Assembly: GCA_017948555.1 (NCBI GenBank)
Contig: JAFMYY010000012.1
Location: 84,508-148,507 of the forward strand
DNA: 64,000 nucleotides
Reading direction: 5' to 3'
Source: Cesiribacteraceae bacterium YIM B00369
GTDB lineage: Bacteria; Bacteroidota; Bacteroidia; Cytophagales; Cyclobacteriaceae
In this document: positions 63,260-64,000 of the stretch, piece by piece
How positions within the stretch are numbered: position 1 is the stretch's first letter
How the letters are laid out: the number at the start of each line of letters is the position of its first letter
Notes under the pieces: model-generated
What the model saw: only the letters and a program-made list of their open reading frames with translations
Told to the model about the DNA's origin: nothing
Databases searched by the model: none
Translations under genes and position numbers: made by a program

Positions 63260-64000
63260 AGATAAGGTTATCATAGATACAGCAGCACCGCAAAATCCGG
63301 ATGCGAACCTGTTAATTATTTATACAGGGGGTACCCTGGGAATGGTGTATGATAAAAACGGATCTTTGGTGCCTTTTGATTTTCAGCAAATCCTGGACAG
63401 GATCCCTTCTCTTAAACGTTTTAACCTGCTCCTGACGGTAATTTCTTTCAGGGAATTAATTGACAGTGCTTCCGCGACACCGGAGACATGGGTGGAAATT
63501 GGCGACATTATTTTCCATAATTATAACAACTACGATGGATTTGTCGTTTTGCACGGTACGGATACAATGGCATACAGTGCTTCGGCATTAAGTTTTATGC
63601 TGCGTGGCCTTACAAAGCCTGTTATTTTTACCGGGGCACAGTTGCCTATTGGAGCAGTCAGGACAGATGCAAGAGAAAACCTGCTTACAGCTCTTGAAAT
63701 TGCTGCGGCAAAAAAAGAAGATGGGAGCCCTGTGGTGCCGGAGGTATGTATTTATTTCAGTAACAGGTTATTGCGTGGAAACAGGGCACGGAAAGTACAA
63801 AGTTTACATTTTGATGCTTTTGAATCCACAAATTATCCGTTACTGGCAGAGGCTGGTATAGAAATTCATTACAACCGGCATGTAATACGTTCTTTAAAAG
63901 ATAATGATAAGCTCCGGTATTCCCGGAAATTTAACGGCCAGGTTATGATTCTTAAATTGTTTCCGGGTATATGCAGGAATGCGGTTGAAACCATTCTGGC
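63252..64000 (+). CDS. ansA: Type I L-asparaginase (partial, cut by window end)
   Basis: The ATG at 63252 overlaps the tatD stop. The frame runs open to the window edge, at least 249 residues. The first active-site motif IIYTGGTLGM holds the nucleophile Thr at residue 25; the second, VVLHGTDTMAYSASALSFML, is about residue 100; PVIFTGAQLPIGAVRTDARENL, VCIYFSNRLLRGNRARKVQS and FDAFESTNYPLLAEAG follow. This is the cytosolic AnsA-type asparaginase that frees aspartate and ammonia. Confidence 0.93.
   Translation, partial: MDRDKVIIDTAAPQNPDANLLIIYTGGTLGMVYDKNGSLVPFDFQQILDRIPSLKRFNLLLTVISFRELIDSASATPETWVEIGDIIFHNYNNYDGFVVLHGTDTMAYSASALSFMLRGLTKPVIFTGAQLPIGAVRTDARENLLTALEIAAAKKEDGSPVVPEVCIYFSNRLLRGNRARKVQSLHFDAFESTNYPLLAEAGIEIHYNRHVIRSLKDNDKLRYSRKFNGQVMILKLFPGICRNAVETIL

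Overview
The window comes from a member of the Bacteroidota, most likely the order Cytophagales. The supporting markers are a SusC/SusD pair, a type IX secretion (T9SS) surface protein with its PorP/SprF partner, an OmpA protein with PorE-like domain order, a DUF4302 lipoprotein, a CrtY-type lycopene cyclase, lipoproteins with alternate low-complexity linkers, and promoter-like TTTG / TAnnTTTG elements typical of this phylum. I saw no rRNA, tRNA, CRISPR array, phage or intact insertion sequence. Gene assignments are from reading protein motifs only; no database search was run.

Layout. 1-1188: the repeat-rich 3' end of an unknown gene and a collagen-like lipoprotein. 1535-8660: a nutrient uptake operon (SusC, SusD, zinc metallohydrolase lipoprotein, DUF4302 lipoprotein). 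8745-17789: YihY/BrkB membrane protein, small membrane protein, manganese catalase, a large propeller protein, DUF4783, MscS channel and a cystathionine synthase/lyase-type enzyme. 18200-20655: ECF sigma factor, an overlapping gene that joins an inner-membrane anchor to a predicted outer-membrane barrel, and a tiny lipoprotein. 20847-25536: DUF697-like protein and an oxidative stress cluster (oxyR, dps, ahpC-like, ahpD-like, yaaA). 25610-33857: T9SS/gliding group (CTD type B surface protein, PorP/SprF, remnant of an M48 protease gene, PorE-like OmpA protein).

33932-40482: housekeeping and small genes (barrel protein, RidA, MutT-type Nudix, DMT/DUF486, CREST-type ceramidase homologue, Pgk, Sua5, TPR lipoprotein). 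40663-48191: a possible kinase-fold protein, CrtY, TlpA-like protein, thioredoxin, DJ-1/PfpI protein, cell wall amidase, GNAT and DUF983. 48317-54469: DUF3857 protein, TPR histidine kinase, GreA, HIT protein, a small MITE/REP-like element and a lipocalin-like lipoprotein. 54818-62199: RuvC divergent from a tightly packed envelope cluster (flippase-like protein, GT2, small winged-helix-like protein, OppC-type permease, SpoIIE/PP2C phosphatase, polysaccharide deacetylase, second GT2). 62489-64000: TatD nuclease overlapping a type I asparaginase cut off by the window edge.

Functional themes. Peroxide defence is prominent: Mn catalase, OxyR, Dps, AhpC/AhpD-like proteins and YaaA lie within 15 kb, and the oxyR-dps gap carries a perfect 10-bp inverted repeat overlapping the likely dps promoter. 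Cell-surface functions (uptake, T9SS adhesin, sigma/anti-sigma barrel, envelope glycosyltransferases) make up most of the rest.
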